From Notospermus geniculatus (taxonomy: Eukaryota; Nemertea; Pilidiophora; Heteronemertea; Lineidae): a DNA stretch of 64,000 nt. The position numbers and the translations under genes were made by a program. The notes beneath the pieces were generated by a model that saw only the letters and a program-made list of their open reading frames with translations, had not been told where the DNA came from and did not search any database. Positions 43,901 through 55,500 of the stretch are shown piece by piece. How positions within the stretch are numbered: the stretch's first letter is position 1; every line of letters starts with the position of its first letter. Location of the stretch: contig NMRB01000145.1 in assembly GCA_002633025.1 (NCBI GenBank), forward strand, positions 77,438 to 141,437, read 5' to 3'.

Positions 43901-46037
43901 CTGGCAGAACTTAAAAGAGGATAAGGAGAGTATAGATCAGCAACGTGCCAACATATCTGAGGAAGACATGCGAGCGTTGAACTCCAAGGAATCGGTGATT
44001 CTTAATGGAAACTTGGCATCGGCTGATTCCATACATCCCCATGACATCATCACTGATACTGCCCAGCTGAGATCGCTGGCAAATTTACAAGAGAGTTTTG
44101 TAAGTAGTCATAGATTAAAAGAGTTAAGTGAGGCGTCCATGTTACGAGGGAAACTTCTATCTCAGCATTGGGATGTGCTGACCTTTCTAATGTACTACTC
44201 CCAGTAAAGGATACCTACCACTAGGCCTCAAGTATTCAAGTCCATATCTCAAGATTCAAGCCCCGAAACTATCAGCTTTAGTATCATTATGTCATATCAT
44301 GCATTCTCAACTATCTCTCTCACTCCTAGGAGTGGTTTTCAGCCAAGATCAAAACATTCGTCATGGATCTTCCAACCGCCAAAGATTCCTTACTGACCTT
44401 GACCCAGTCACCAGAGAAGACATTGACAGACATTCCCTCAGTCTCTGACGATGTGATCAAAAAGCTGAATGTGATTGCCCAGGATTTTGAAGACTTGGCA
44501 GAGATTTGTTTATTGGTGCTACATCTGGAAGCTCGTGTCCATTGTTTCTTTTACTTATTACCAGTGGCCAAACAGGTACGTCACGTGGCAAACCTTCTGA
44601 CCAGTACGGGTGGGTCGTTTGCTGACAGTCTGTAGTTCGCCGCCTGACTTACATGTATCACAGAGTCTTTGCTGAGACACGTTTCCACTCACCATGTCTG
44701 TGATGTGCAGCCGAGACACCTGATTAAAAGCTTTCTGGAAACATTTGTGTTTCAGTCAGTATATTATGGTGCGACAGATGACATGGATGCAGACAAGGAC
44801 ATCATCAACTTGAACCGAGACCTGACCAACATCGACGAGGCTCTCGTACAGAGTATTTCTCCAAGAAAATGCAAGTAAGTTTGCAAGTGTCATCTTGTGT
44901 TGGGGATGAGCCTTGATGACCTAGTGGTTATCACGTCCGCTTAGAAAGTGGGAGGTGCCGGGTTCGAATCCCGGGAATGTGGTTCTTCACGTCCGTGGCA
45001 TGGGACGGTAAGCCGTGGTGCCTTGTGTCTTTGCAAGGGCAAGTAAAAGACCCCATCCAAGTGAGGAACATGAGTAGCTTGAGAGGGCCTCTTCCATACT
45101 TACCAGGGCCAATAATGCAATGGCTTCAGCCCTGATGGAAAAATCAAATACAAAAACTGTGGTAATGAACATTAAGAAATTGACATTTCCCTCCAGGTAT
45201 ATCTTTGAAGGCCTCGGTCACCTGATAGCCACAATCCTCATCAACAGTACTCAGTATTTGAAGAGGATCAATGAAAACGGTATCAAGAAGATGTAAGTAT
45301 GAAAAAATAGGTGGTGTGTCCCGTATCTCGTGTTACAAGCCATATTAAAAATACAGAATATAGAATGCACTACCGCAGTATTCCCTGACAAATCCAACCC
45401 TATGAATGTTACACAGCTCGGTGATTGACACAGCTCGGTTTTTCAGGACCAGGAACATTTTCGCGATCCAACAGAATCTAACCAGCATCACTGGATGTCG
45501 TGAACCTGATTTGGACCACGCTCGACAGTACTATGAACTCATGTACTTGAAATCAGATGTAAGTTTAGGATACATGTGTGATACATGTAGGCACACACAT
45601 GTAGTGACACGCAGAAAGCCGTTGGTGAAAACTAGTAAAGGATTTATTGCCGAACACTTCGTGAAACGCACAAGTGTGTGGAGTCCTTCACAGAGTATGA
45701 ATTGCATACAGTGTGAAGGCTCAAGGCAAACAAGATGTACACATACCAACCACATACATGTGATTGATACGTTGTAATTTCGTCTTTGTACATTATCACG
45801 AGACTGACCTGGTCATCACCCTGCCTTCTCCACTCCCTGCGAACTCAGTCTAACCTACAACCCCCTGTTTTCCAGGACATCTTGACATTTGTCATGGAAC
45901 AAGGACCACAGTTCCAGGAACTAGAATACATCAACATATTCCAGCTTCAACAGAGAAGTCAGCCGATGAGCAACCCAAAAGATTTAGAACAACGGCTGCA
46001 GAAACTGAAGGAGATTCTTCACGAGAAACTTGTCTGA
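37988..46037 (+). CDS. EXOC4: Exocyst complex component 4 (Sec8), N-terminus missing at an assembly gap
   Basis: Exons: 37988-38069 (readable from 37999), 38328-38493, 38597-38780, 38893-39127, 39253-39397, 39741-39809, 40165-40302, 40474-40560, 40694-40842, 41070-41170, 41418-41432 (microexon), 43026-43099, 43412-43632, 43889-44099, 44330-44575, 44756-44874, 45197-45292, 45447-45558 and 45876-46037. From [11 protein letters not shown] to the stop this is 866 aa, about what human EXOC4 (974 aa) has after the same motif. Landmarks: [70 protein letters not shown]. Sec8 is a core exocyst subunit tethering secretory vesicles to the plasma membrane. The frame cannot be carried across the N, so about 75-105 N-terminal residues are unaccounted for. 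Introns contain a donor minisatellite and a SINE. Confidence 0.93.
38103..38250. mobile_element. CAGGGGCGGATCC-type MITE, copy 3 (EXOC4 intron)
   Basis: Starts CAGGGGCGGATCCAGGATTT and shares AGAATTTCACGGTCGATTTT and GGCGTGCGGCCGGTGCCCCC with copies 1 and 4. The right end is degraded (CTCTGGACCCGCACTCG). Confidence 0.75.
39632..39660 (+). other. CUGAAGA-hairpin-GAAA motif resembling a hammerhead ribozyme core
   Basis: CTGAAGA is followed by A, a perfect six-pair hairpin GACCCC GGTT GGGGTC, and then GAAA. This matches the conserved core order CUGANGA / stem II / GAAA. Stems I and III and the cleavage triplet could not be confirmed. Similar motifs sit in some Penelope-like elements, so it may be a retroelement relic. 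Confidence 0.3.
39792..39986. repeat. 39 bp minisatellite, 5 copies, spanning an EXOC4 exon-intron junction
   Basis: Unit TCCAAAATACAGGCTGTG followed by GTAAGTTGTAATCGACATCAG. Five tandem copies, with single changes in copies 3 and 5. The first unit contains the true exon end (39809) and donor. Every later unit repeats the exon tail and a GTAAGT donor, and the unit is 13 codons without a stop in the coding frame. Confidence 0.95.
43229..43256. repeat. (ATTG)7 microsatellite in an EXOC4 intron
   Basis: Seven uninterrupted tetranucleotide units ATTG. Confidence 0.95.
44905..45165 (+). mobile_element. tRNA-derived SINE, full-length copy (EXOC4 intron)
   Basis: The head has a Pol III A box (TGACCTAGTGG, about 44916-44926) and a B box (GGTTCGAATCC, from 44961). 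The tRNA-like part ends near 44982 and is followed by a body of about 165 bp (GGGCAAGTAAAAGACCCC, CAGGGCCAATAATGC) and a tail ATCAAATACAAAAAC. A 5'-truncated copy is at 5026-5165 in the opposite orientation. Confidence 0.85.
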
Positions 46038-46045
46038 AATGCCGA

Positions 46046-46118
46046 ACGTCCGGACTTTTGGCTCGGTGGAAGAACGCCTGCCGTGCACGCGGGAGAACCG
46101 GGTTCGATTCTATGATTC
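46046..46118 (+). repeat. tRNA-Ala(TGC)-like remnant in the EXOC4 3' UTR
   Basis: A box TGGCTCGGTGG (46059-46069) and B box GGTTCGATTCT (46101-46111) are correctly spaced. The anticodon arm CCTGC/CGTGCAC/GCGGG forms with anticodon TGC. The acceptor stem does not pair and the T arm is degraded, so this is a tRNA pseudogene or SINE head, not a working tRNA. Confidence 0.6.
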
Positions 46119-46368
46119 CTAATGCTTAGTCCTATATTTAATGCAACACTACGAATGTCGCACTATTTTGCACACAATCATAGAACTATTTCCTTTTGGT
46201 CGACCATTTCTCAAATGTTACGTATGAGCTAAATGTATGCGTAATTCCTTATGAGCAGTTCAGTTAGGGCTACAACGTATGTATGTACATGTAGTACATT
46301 GTGGATCATGCCTATGCATTTAAGTGCAATATGTCTGCTGTAAATACATTGTATGTTTGCTGTATCCT

Positions 46369-46374
46369 AATAAA
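46369..46374 (+). terminator. Polyadenylation signal AATAAA of EXOC4
   Basis: AATAAA about 330 bp after the EXOC4 stop, in CTAATAAACAGTC. The best candidate for the transcript end. Confidence 0.65.
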
Positions 46375-46562
46375 CAGTCATTCCTTGTACATGTACATTG
46401 TATATCAGTCTTTGCCTTAATGTAAGCTTTCAACCATGCGTTTTATCAGGATGGCCAGATATTGTAGTGGACATCCATTGAGCAATGTGAATTCACCTCG
46501 ATTACATGTCCATGGTAATTAATCTCTAAGTAGAGATTGTGGTCTGATATCACAAAGTGACT

Positions 46563-46753
46563 TTAAAGCGAATCGAAAGCGAAAAAATTTGATTTAGATA
46601 TAGAATTTGAAAGGGGACAAATTTTCAGGAAAAAATGTGAACAAACTAATCCAGAATGTCAACAAAGAAATTTTCGTGCATTTTGATTGGCTGAATTTTG
46701 TGTTTACAAACACCAGCCAAATGTAAACAAAATCCGCTATCGATTCGCTTTAA
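46563..46753. mobile_element. TTAA-flanked MITE, 191 bp
   Basis: TTAAAGCGAATCGA at the left end and TCGATTCGCTTTAA at the right. TTAA at both outer edges suggests a piggyBac-type target. No coding sequence. Confidence 0.8.
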
Positions 46754-46810
46754 GCTATGGTCCCAAACTTCAATCGATGCATTTTCCATTTGGTTAAAGG
46801 CCGCATTAGG

Positions 46811-47630
46811 TTAAAGGAACATAGTCCCTTGTGTTGGAGAGTGGCACCCATGGCAAGCCGTTTGTTCATCTAATCAAATAAACCAGGTTTTAAAAAAAAA
46901 CTGGTTTTTTGATTTTTTTAAAAAACAAATCTTGTTTTTTTACAGAATCTGGAAAAAACCCTTTTTTTTAAAAATAAACTTGGTTTTTAAAAAAAACAGG
47001 TTTTTTTCCCGATTTTGCAGAAAAGAAAGTAGGTTTTTAAAAAAAACTAGGTTTTTAAAAAAACCAAGATTATTTAAAAAAACCAAGTTCCTTTTTTAAA
47101 GTTTTTAAAAAAAGTATTTGAAAAAACCAAGTTTATTTTTTTAAAAACCTAGTTTTTAAAAAAACCTGCTTTATTTGATTAAATGAACAAACAGCTTGCA
47201 AAAAACACCTGGTTTTTTCCTTTTATTGAACAAATGGCGAGTTGTATCAAAATAAACCAACTTTATTCTAAAACAACTACCGGTAGGTTTCTTTTAAAAA
47301 CCAAGTTTCTTTAAAAAAACAAGTTTATTTTTTTTAACTATTTTTTTAACTGTTTTTTTTAAAACCATGTTTTTAAAAAATAAACTTGTTTTTTTCCATT
47401 CAGGTAAAAAAACTAGGATTTTTTTAATAAATGAAGAGTTAGCTAAAAAAACAAAGTTTTTTAAAAAATAAACCAAGATTCTTCGCAATGGAGTGAATAA
47501 ACCTATTTTTTTAATTAAAAAAACACGGTTTTTTAAAAACCTGGTTTATTTGATTAAATGGACAAACGGCTTGCCATAGGCGCCGGCTAGGCTGTCGAGA
47601 AAAAGTGGCAATACCATGCTCCTTTAAAGT
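46811..47630. repeat. A/T-homopolymer foldback element, about 820 bp
   Basis: The outermost ends are TTAAAGGAACATAG and CCATGCTCCTTTAA. Inside these, ATGGCAAGCCGTTTGTTCAT (46850) faces its near-complement ending at 47577. The interior is made of runs of A or T with islands of AAACCTGG / CCAGGTTT. A further partial arm copy lies at about 47166-47205. Potential to form many alternative hairpins; no gene. Confidence 0.8.
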
Positions 47631-47670
47631 CACTTCTGTAAGACATGTAAAGGCTGTTGACGATGACTCT

Positions 47671-47689
47671 CACACACACACACACACAC
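47671..47689. repeat. (CA)n microsatellite
   Basis: Nine CA units. Confidence 0.95.
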
Positions 47690-48424
47690 TGTACGACGAC
47701 AGGAGTCCACACCAGAAATCTACCAAAGAACTATGTAATAATATGAATAAATCTTTAATATGTTAAGTAATCAGTGTCCATAAATACAATTTCAGCAGAT
47801 ATAAATGTACATCTACTATGTACAAAATACAAAGAGAGTTCAGAGTTCTACATGTATGTACAATACAGTAGTTAACAAGCACAGGAGTTGGTCTACAATG
47901 GTATATGCACAGAGTACTCTGTCCTGGTACATGCCCAGCAGTAAATGCAATATGAACATCATGCACACATGACTGTAGATGAACCTTGTACGAGACCACT
48001 CTGTCAAAAATTACATGACACAATCGAACAAAATGACAGATATAATCTCAGATTCTGACGACAGGTCATTTGATGACCTTCAGGTAAAGGACAGTTCAAC
48101 CTTTCCAAGTCGTCCATAAGTCCTCAAATATTGCACTAGAATGAACAATTCTCACACTTTTGCACATGATTTGGTCATTAATTTGCTTCCCCGAGGAAAT
48201 GTAACAGCCAGCGTGAAATGACTAGCTCTGAGCAGGTGTCAAACTGGAGTAACAAACCCCCACGTGACTTGTGGCCTTGTGTAAACCCTCCCCTACAAGG
48301 GAAGTGACCGACGTCTTTGACGGCGTTGTCTTGATTGACTATTATCACAGTCTAGTCAGCATCCTATCCAGCACACTGGCATGAGAGTGAAAGAGAAGGC
48401 GACAGCAGGTCGTTGCCAGTTCAT

Positions 48425-49707
48425 TCATCCATCAAATTCTGGAATGTCCTCAAATGAATATCCTTGGTATCCTTTATATGCATAGTAAGCAATGCGCACG
48501 TGGTAAGCTCCGGGAATAAACATGAGTAGACCAAGGATTAAAACGGGCCACGTTCGATCAGCATACTGAAAGAAATGAAAACAAGGGACTTGTATAAAGG
48601 GATCAGCTAATGTACACCTCGGGTGTGTGAGACGATACAGTGCTCCACTCAGATTACTGCTCCAAATGCAAGTCATCATTATCAGTACCGGGGCGAGTAC
48701 ATGTACATGTACCGGTACATATAAAGGATCCCCAGTCTGGAAATTTTATTTCTCGTCAAACTGACTGCCGGTATTCAACTTGAAGATCGATTCAACACAA
48801 GCAAATACTAACTGAAAGTGACATACATGTATTGATGACTTAAAAACATGCTGCGATATGAAGCAGACAAAGATATTGAAAAAGATGATCAAAATCACTT
48901 TCTATGTTCATGAATAAACTGACGCACAACCACTGGGAGAAAGAGAAATATTGAATACAAAACAGCAAATTCCAGCAGCCGGTTAGATACAAATTCAAAG
49001 AGACACGGGGATCTCACCTTGGCCTCCTTTGGAACGTAAAGAATACATGAACATTTCACAATTTACAGAGTATGATACAATTCAAGGGTCTAACTTATTC
49101 CATTGTGATACACACACTAGTATTAGTAACACTATTCCCATTGATACGGGAGTGTCGAGTGTATAGTTAACAGTCATACCCTATCTCGCAATGTACCGGT
49201 ACTGGCTGAATAGGAAATCTGGAGAAAAATTTCCCAAGATTGACACAGCTCCTCGACAGTTACCTTGGCATCGAGGACTCCTGAGAGAAGGAGAGCTCCC
49301 AGTATGATGAGTAACGAACCAAGGGTGAACAGGACTGTGGCCAGCAGGATCGCTTTGTAGGGAACTTTGGGAGGTGGCCTCTGGAACTTGAAGCAGAGGA
49401 TTGGTTAAAACAATTAGACAAGGAAAAGTTGTTAAAAGGCACAAGAGTCCACAAGTATTCCTCTTTCATGATTGTCCTTAGTTTCTCTGTACATTTCGCT
49501 GTCATACAAATGAGAGCTGATTATGCGGTTTCCATCTAGAGTATCACTGTGATCATATCATAACCTAGTCTACCTGTACCATGAGGAGACAGTCAACACT
49601 TGTCGTCCTACCTGTAGATCCACAAAGCCATCATCTGATGTCTTTGTCATCTTGTGGTACTTGGCCCCACTAGGGCTCACATAATTCCTCACCGGCATCT
49701 TTGGCAT
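48425..49707 (-). CDS. TMEM230: Transmembrane protein 230 (TMEM230)
   Basis: Three coding exons: 49707-49612, 49386-49264 and 48565-48425 (119 aa; human short form 120 aa). The first block [20 protein letters not shown] leads to [10 protein letters not shown], equivalent to human STDDGYIDLQ. Then come [17 protein letters not shown] with membrane segment 1 (about 44-67), [20 protein letters not shown] as segment 2 (about 79-99), and the conserved tail [20 protein letters not shown]. It is a two-pass protein of secretory and recycling vesicles. The second exon can begin at AAG/TTCCAG (keeps the conserved Phe) or six bases later. The coding start exon extends upstream to an acceptor near 49727, so a non-coding first exon is expected, perhaps in 50000-51600. 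Confidence 0.92.
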
Positions 49708-50489
49708 TGAACCCTTCGATATCAAAGCTGAAATAAAGAGGTAAGAACTCTTTCTAGCAATTAGGGTAATCAGTCCAATCAGAGCCTAAAGGCTGCTGTA
49801 CATTTTGATCAACACTCACCTAATTCACAACCGGATGGCATAATTACAGTTCTGACCTCTCAAACCAAAGGTTGTGAGTTCACAATACTTAGATCATCCA
49901 GAATATAACATCAGCCTCATTTTGTTAAGATGTGATCTGGCATAATGCTCCATCATAGTTTGAATTTCGGGCAGACAACTCAGCAAAGAGTGAATGCACA
50001 ACTTGTCCACATTGCAAATCAATAAGCAGCAGGTCTCAATATGTTATGGTTACACACATGTCAGACCGTGGTGATCGCTGCTGAGGATTAAATGAAACCA
50101 ATCAATGGCAGGGGTCATCTCAGCGATCATTTGATAAATGAGATGCAGACAAGAGAAATGGATGACAAATTGATCAGATGTGTTTTTCACAATCAGTCAA
50201 TGACAAAATAGGCCTATACATGTACTCCCTCATTCTCACACCCTACACCCTACACTATCATCACAAATTCCCAAACCCCGAGCATTATCACAAAGGTGAT
50301 TTACTGACACGCCCCCTTTTATCAGTGAATGGTAACAGATGTTGGTCCTGTCCTGATCCTCAATGACTGAAGTGACACTATAGCAGCCTAATATTGTTTT
50401 GATAAACATCTGCTGCATTACGGTATTCCTTGGCATGTATATATTGCTGATAATGACTTGAATGTGAAACATGGTGACAGAAGGAGCGG

Positions 50490-50815
50490 GCCAGCCCGGG
50501 ACCAACGATTAGTTTGTGATTAGTTCATGATGCTTTTGTGACTAGTTTACGATGAAAAATCATATCCGGTGGATCACCGTTCACGACGAGTTTGTGACTC
50601 GTTCATGACTGATTTCTGTTGACGACTAGTTTGCGACGAGTTTACGACGAGATCAAACACGTTTGATTTGGTTTGGTGGATCAGCTTCAACGTCACGTCA
50701 TTTCTTTATGATCAGTTTGCAACTAGTTTACGATGAGTTTGCGATTCGTTGACGACTGCCATCGTGAACTAATCGCAAACTGATCGTAAACTCATCGTGA
50801 AGTCGGTGGATCACC
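50490..50815. repeat. Degenerate inverted and direct repeat of GACTAGTTTGCGACGAG-type words
   Basis: Words such as GATTAGTTTGTGATTAG, GACTAGTTTACGATG and GACTAGTTTGCGACGAG recur about ten times. The right end carries them in reverse complement (AACTAATCGCAAACTGATCG), with GGTGGATCACC near both inner and outer edges. Probably a MITE built from short repeats. Confidence 0.65.
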
Positions 50816-50886
50816 CGCATTAGCCTACTTGGCAGAGTCGGGGTCAGTAGGCTGTGTGGTCCAAATTTACTATGTAGGGACTCCCA

Positions 50887-51025
50887 GGGTCGTATTCATG
50901 AAGCGATTCTATCGTTAGAACCGTCTTAGGCTGGTTCCAAGTAACGTGGTTGACATTACTTGGAACCGGCCTAGGCCTAAGTCGGTTCTAACAATAGAAC
51001 CGAACCGCTTCATGAATACGACCCC
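50887..51025. mobile_element. 139 bp near-palindromic MITE
   Basis: GGGTCGTATTCATGAAGCG at the left end and CGCTTCATGAATACGACCC at the right. Most of the interior also pairs (TTAGAACCG / CGGTTCTAA; CCAAGTAA / TTACTTGG). Confidence 0.85.
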
Positions 51026-51889
51026 CAGAGTCTAGCCTAACCTAACCTAACCTAACACTAATCTTAATGAAGTAATGCATCCATGCAGATGCCATGTCCA
51101 TGCATGCCATCAGCTCAGCTCAGCTGATCAGTGACACAGTTGTAGGCCTACACATGTACAGTGCTGCAAGAGTGCATGATTGATTGATGGAGGATCCATC
51201 ATTTTCATTCATGATTATCAATTTTCGACTCTAAATCCAGTGACCCAGGACTCAGAAATCAATTGATATTTTGCGTCAGATAGACGGGACGTATAAAATA
51301 CTACCTATAAGTTATCAAAGCACAGCAGTTTTTTGCACAAATTAAGCAAAAACAAAGAATTTGTAAACGTGTTCTCACCCACTACTTCATGTACTTTGTT
51401 TACACTTGGATTTTTTTATTTAATTCGCTCAGAGTAGACTTGGGTTGACCGATTCCATCTTAGCCGTGACGTAGCCGAAGACATTCCATCATGCGCGCGC
51501 GGTCGGCGGGGAATCGCGATATTATGGGGAATTGCTGACAACTCTCTTGGCGCAATTGATGAAAATCAAATTCAGGCGTTTATGACAGAAGGGTAATCAC
51601 TTCAAAATGCTATGGATGTGGGATGGGCGGTGGGTGTGGGAGACGACAGAGAGGCATTAACCAATGAACAACCATATTTTTTAAAGAGTTTCTCATACAT
51701 TATATTTACAGAGAATAAATATACACACAATTCTACAAAATCTGAGTTTTAGAAAAAAACACTGTACAGTATTTTCCCAACATCTTAACTCAGTGATAAT
51801 GAAAAACAATGAATTGCACAGAAGCCTGACATTCAACAATGACCCAAAAAGATGTTTCAATGACTGACCAATATTCACAGCCATCACTA

Positions 51890-52075
51890 ACAGTGAACGG
51901 ATCCAGGATTTCGGAAAAGAGGGGGCGCACTGTGCTAGAACCATTGAAATCTGCGGTGAATTTCAATGATTTGCTCCAAATTTCAGAATTTCATGGTCAA
52001 TTTTACAGATTTCTTGGCCAAATGGGGGGGGGCGTGCGGCGGGTGCGCCCCCTGGATCCGCACCTGATCAGGTAG
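51890..52075. mobile_element. CGGATCCAGG-type MITE, copy 4
   Basis: ACGGATCCAGGATTTCGGAA to CCCCCTGGATCCGCACCTGA. The interior TCTGCGGTGAATTTCAATGA and the G-run match copy 1 at 16736-16920. Confidence 0.75.
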
Positions 52076-52578
52076 GCATGATAGGGCTCGACATGTCAAT
52101 GTAAATGCACAGAGTGAATCACTCATGTTCTGGACAACAAACTGATTACATCTGGATTTATGTCCAAATGGCACCTTATCACAATCATATTCACAATCAT
52201 TTTTCTGTTTCAAAATTACATCGAATCCAAATGCTTAGGTGTGTGTTTTCACCTTGTAGGCCTGATGTGTAGGACCAAGAATCACAGCTCATTACTTCCT
52301 AGACCTCTTACACATCAGAAATCTATCATTGACTCTCCATAAAGTGCAACTCGGCCTCAAAAAGCATTTAACACTTCAGCCTGTGATACTGGATAAATGT
52401 CAAAAACTTCATAAAATGACTAAAATGTAAGCTGTACGTGACTAGTCACACGAAGTGCATAGCACCAAAACTGAGCACTGGTCTAGACAAACACATGCTA
52501 TCTCAGAGATTTGGACATCAAGTTCAGGAATTTGTGAGCTATCTCCACCCCAGCTGCCACGTAGGCCTAGCCATTGTA

Positions 52579-55500
52579 TCATTCTGTTGGTTCACCCTCC
52601 TCATGCAGTAATAACTTCTCCTCCAGTTCCTTTGTCCGTGACGCCAACATTCGAGCGGCTATTTTCTGTTGGGCAAGAGCTTCAGATTTGTCGTTCAGCT
52701 GAAAGAATTCAAGGGGACAATTCACACAACACAGGAACTACAGTCAGCCGGTCAACACAATCTGGTACATGTAATATCAAAGCCTTCAGTGACTTCGGAT
52801 GATGTGGAGAGGGGCATACAAGAATTTACTTCTGCATCTCAGAATACTACGTGCCCTCACCTTCTCCACTAAAACCTGGATTATTTCCTTTTCACTCTGA
52901 CATGCCGAGATATCGTTGAGAAGTCGTTCACGGGAGGTACCATTATGGGAACTCAGCATCTCCTGGGCTTCATCATCCTGATTCTCGATGCCACTCTGAC
53001 GACGTCGTGGAGGGGGCTCGTCTGAAAATACCAGCGGTTGTTTACAAGTCAGGGAAGGGAGAGCTGGATGTCAACTTGTTGGAGACATAGCGGCCATGCG
53101 ATTGAGAAAAATCCATATATTTTTCAGAAAAGATGATGGCATGAATGAAATGCCCCAAATCCTATATACCGCTTGACCATTTCCTACAATTATTTGTTGT
53201 AGGCCCCTACACATGTAAGACAGGACAATATTCTTAGCATGATGGTCCACGACCCAACAGCACAATGTATTACAGTCACAAAATGAAACGAAATGACTGA
53301 GAGTTGCAGCAAAAGTCCAGAACTGAATAAGCAACCACACAAATGGACCAAGTGTACCAAATAAAGGCAGTAAAAAAAACTTTTTCAAAGTAAGCCTTTG
53401 AGTTTCAAGGTCTTACCACCAACAGACTCAAGTACATAGCCAGTGCAGGATGGCGTTTCAAGACATGCTGAAACTATGACAAGATCCCAAAATAAATGAC
53501 AGGCCATCTCCAACTACTTATAGTGTAGGTTGCAAGCCACTGGTGCAGGTATTGCATGATGTATTAAAGGGATTTGGCACTTTTGTTCAGTCTTTGGATA
53601 AAGCATGTGCAAGCTTTCCAGACTAAGGTGGCCTTTTCTAAGCCTGAGAGAACTCACCATCATTCAACTGTTTGACGAGCCATTTCAAGGCACCAATGGC
53701 TTTCTTCTTCTTGTTTGTATGAGGTAGAGCCAAGTCTGCCATCCTCATTGTCATTGCCTTGTTTCTAAACAGCTGTTCCTCAAATGCCATTCTGTATGCA
53801 TCCACTGTGCTGTATGCCTCCTCTCTTCTCTTTTTATGCAGCTCAATCTAAACAGAAAGTTGAACTTTGAAGGAATTTTGAGACCCCCCATTTGCAAGAG
53901 ATGCGATGGCTGTCTTCCAAGAGATGAGGCCTTCAATCCAACATGATCAAGCCCCATTCTCTGAGATGGTCAACCGAGTAATCACTCCTACATGTATAAT
54001 TTCCTAGCAGGGGACTCTGTGACCATGTCTTTTGAAATACAAGATTTTGCACCATATGTTGGCACCTACCTCCTCTCTCAGTTTGATATTCTCTTTCCTG
54101 AGATTAGCGGCGGCGTACGCACAGCCACACGGATCTGGATTGGTCCCGCGACAGTTACAGGCACCGAGGACAGCCAGCTGAAAGTGGAAAGGCAGTCTTA
54201 TCAATGACAATCTATAACAGAATGAAGAAGAGAGCTGATAAGCTCTGCTGACAATGAGTGGTACAGGAGGAACCCACAGACCTCATGGAATCACAGTATA
54301 AGTCCGTACGTTTCAACATCTATACCTACCTCATTAGAAGAGAACTGGCTGTATGCATCATCACCTGCACTGCTCTGTCTGTTCTGTTCATATTTTAACC
54401 GTTCTTTGACGTCGAGCAGGGCAAGAAGTTCATCTCGTTCTCGGGCAAGAGCTGAAAAATAAAGGGAAGAAAACTGACACTGATGGTTTCACTCCTTGAG
54501 AATAAAACCCTTCACACTATGACTAAAACGTCAACTGTCTTCACTTACCCATCTTCTCCGCATACATCCTCCGAAGCTCTTCCGTTCTGTCTTCCAGTAA
54601 CTGCACAAGGGAGACATTTTCCTGGCAGACACTAAGAAAAGAATCGGACCAATCAGTGACAAGGAAAGATGCTAAGAAAAGAATTGGACCAATCAGTGAC
54701 AAGGAAAGATGCTGAGGAAAGACCTGGACCAATCAGTAACAAGGACGGATGTTCATGAAAAATAGGACCAATCCCTCCACCGAAGGTGAGCATCATTTCT
54801 CATTGCAAAAGTGCTTAATATAAATATCCACTTGAAAAACTGGGAATGGTGTGAGGGATATAAAAGCAACAGCATCCATTCTATATGCCTGTATCGGTAT
54901 GACCTACACCTGATAGGATGACGTGAGACGACAAGCAGCAAACAATATGAAGAATAACACAGCGATTCGTCAGTTGACCAAGCAAAGAGACAAGAACAGG
55001 GGATAAAATGCTAATATACATATACAGGGTGTCCCAAAAAATGAGCCCATGAATAATGATCATTCTTTAGTAGTTCACAAGTCGGCGACAATTCTTCTGG
55101 ACCAGTGTTCAGGATATTTCATAGACAACGCTTGAAGAAGAACTGCAACCGCCTCGAATGACCATTTTCATGGCCACCCTGTATCAGACTATCTACACAG
55201 CAAGCATGCTAAGAAAGACAGTACCTAGCCTTCAATCCAAGAGCAGGGGCCAGTAAGCAGACTGGGATCAAATGGCCAACACCTAGTGGGAAAAAGCAAA
55301 AAAAATACCGCATTTCACCCTCTAATTATTGCAAATAATCCCACCACCATTCTGTGCTTGATCACTTCCTTTGTTTTAACTGGTTTTCTACAATTAGGTA
55401 CCTATATTCCATCTTGTACAACTCTCAAATCCATCAGCAAACAGCTCAATTCAAAATGCGTCAAAATGGAAATCATTGACTACTTTATCTAACCAAGCTT

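Larger units (their letters stand above)
49728..52578. other. Intron/intergenic stretch between TMEM230 and CCDC125
   Basis: No coding gene supported. Holds a degenerate repeat at 50490-50815, a foldback at 50887-51025, a short CCTAA run near 51040, a GC-richer segment around 51450-51540 that could be the TMEM230 promoter, and a MITE at 51890-52075. Confidence 0.55.

Noticed and set aside
46046-46118. Functional tRNA-Ala gene
   Set aside because: The acceptor stem does not pair and the T arm is broken; treated as a remnant.
51037-51060. CCTAA run as an interstitial telomere
   Set aside because: Only about four units of CCTAA. Too short, and compatible with the general CCTA-rich composition.
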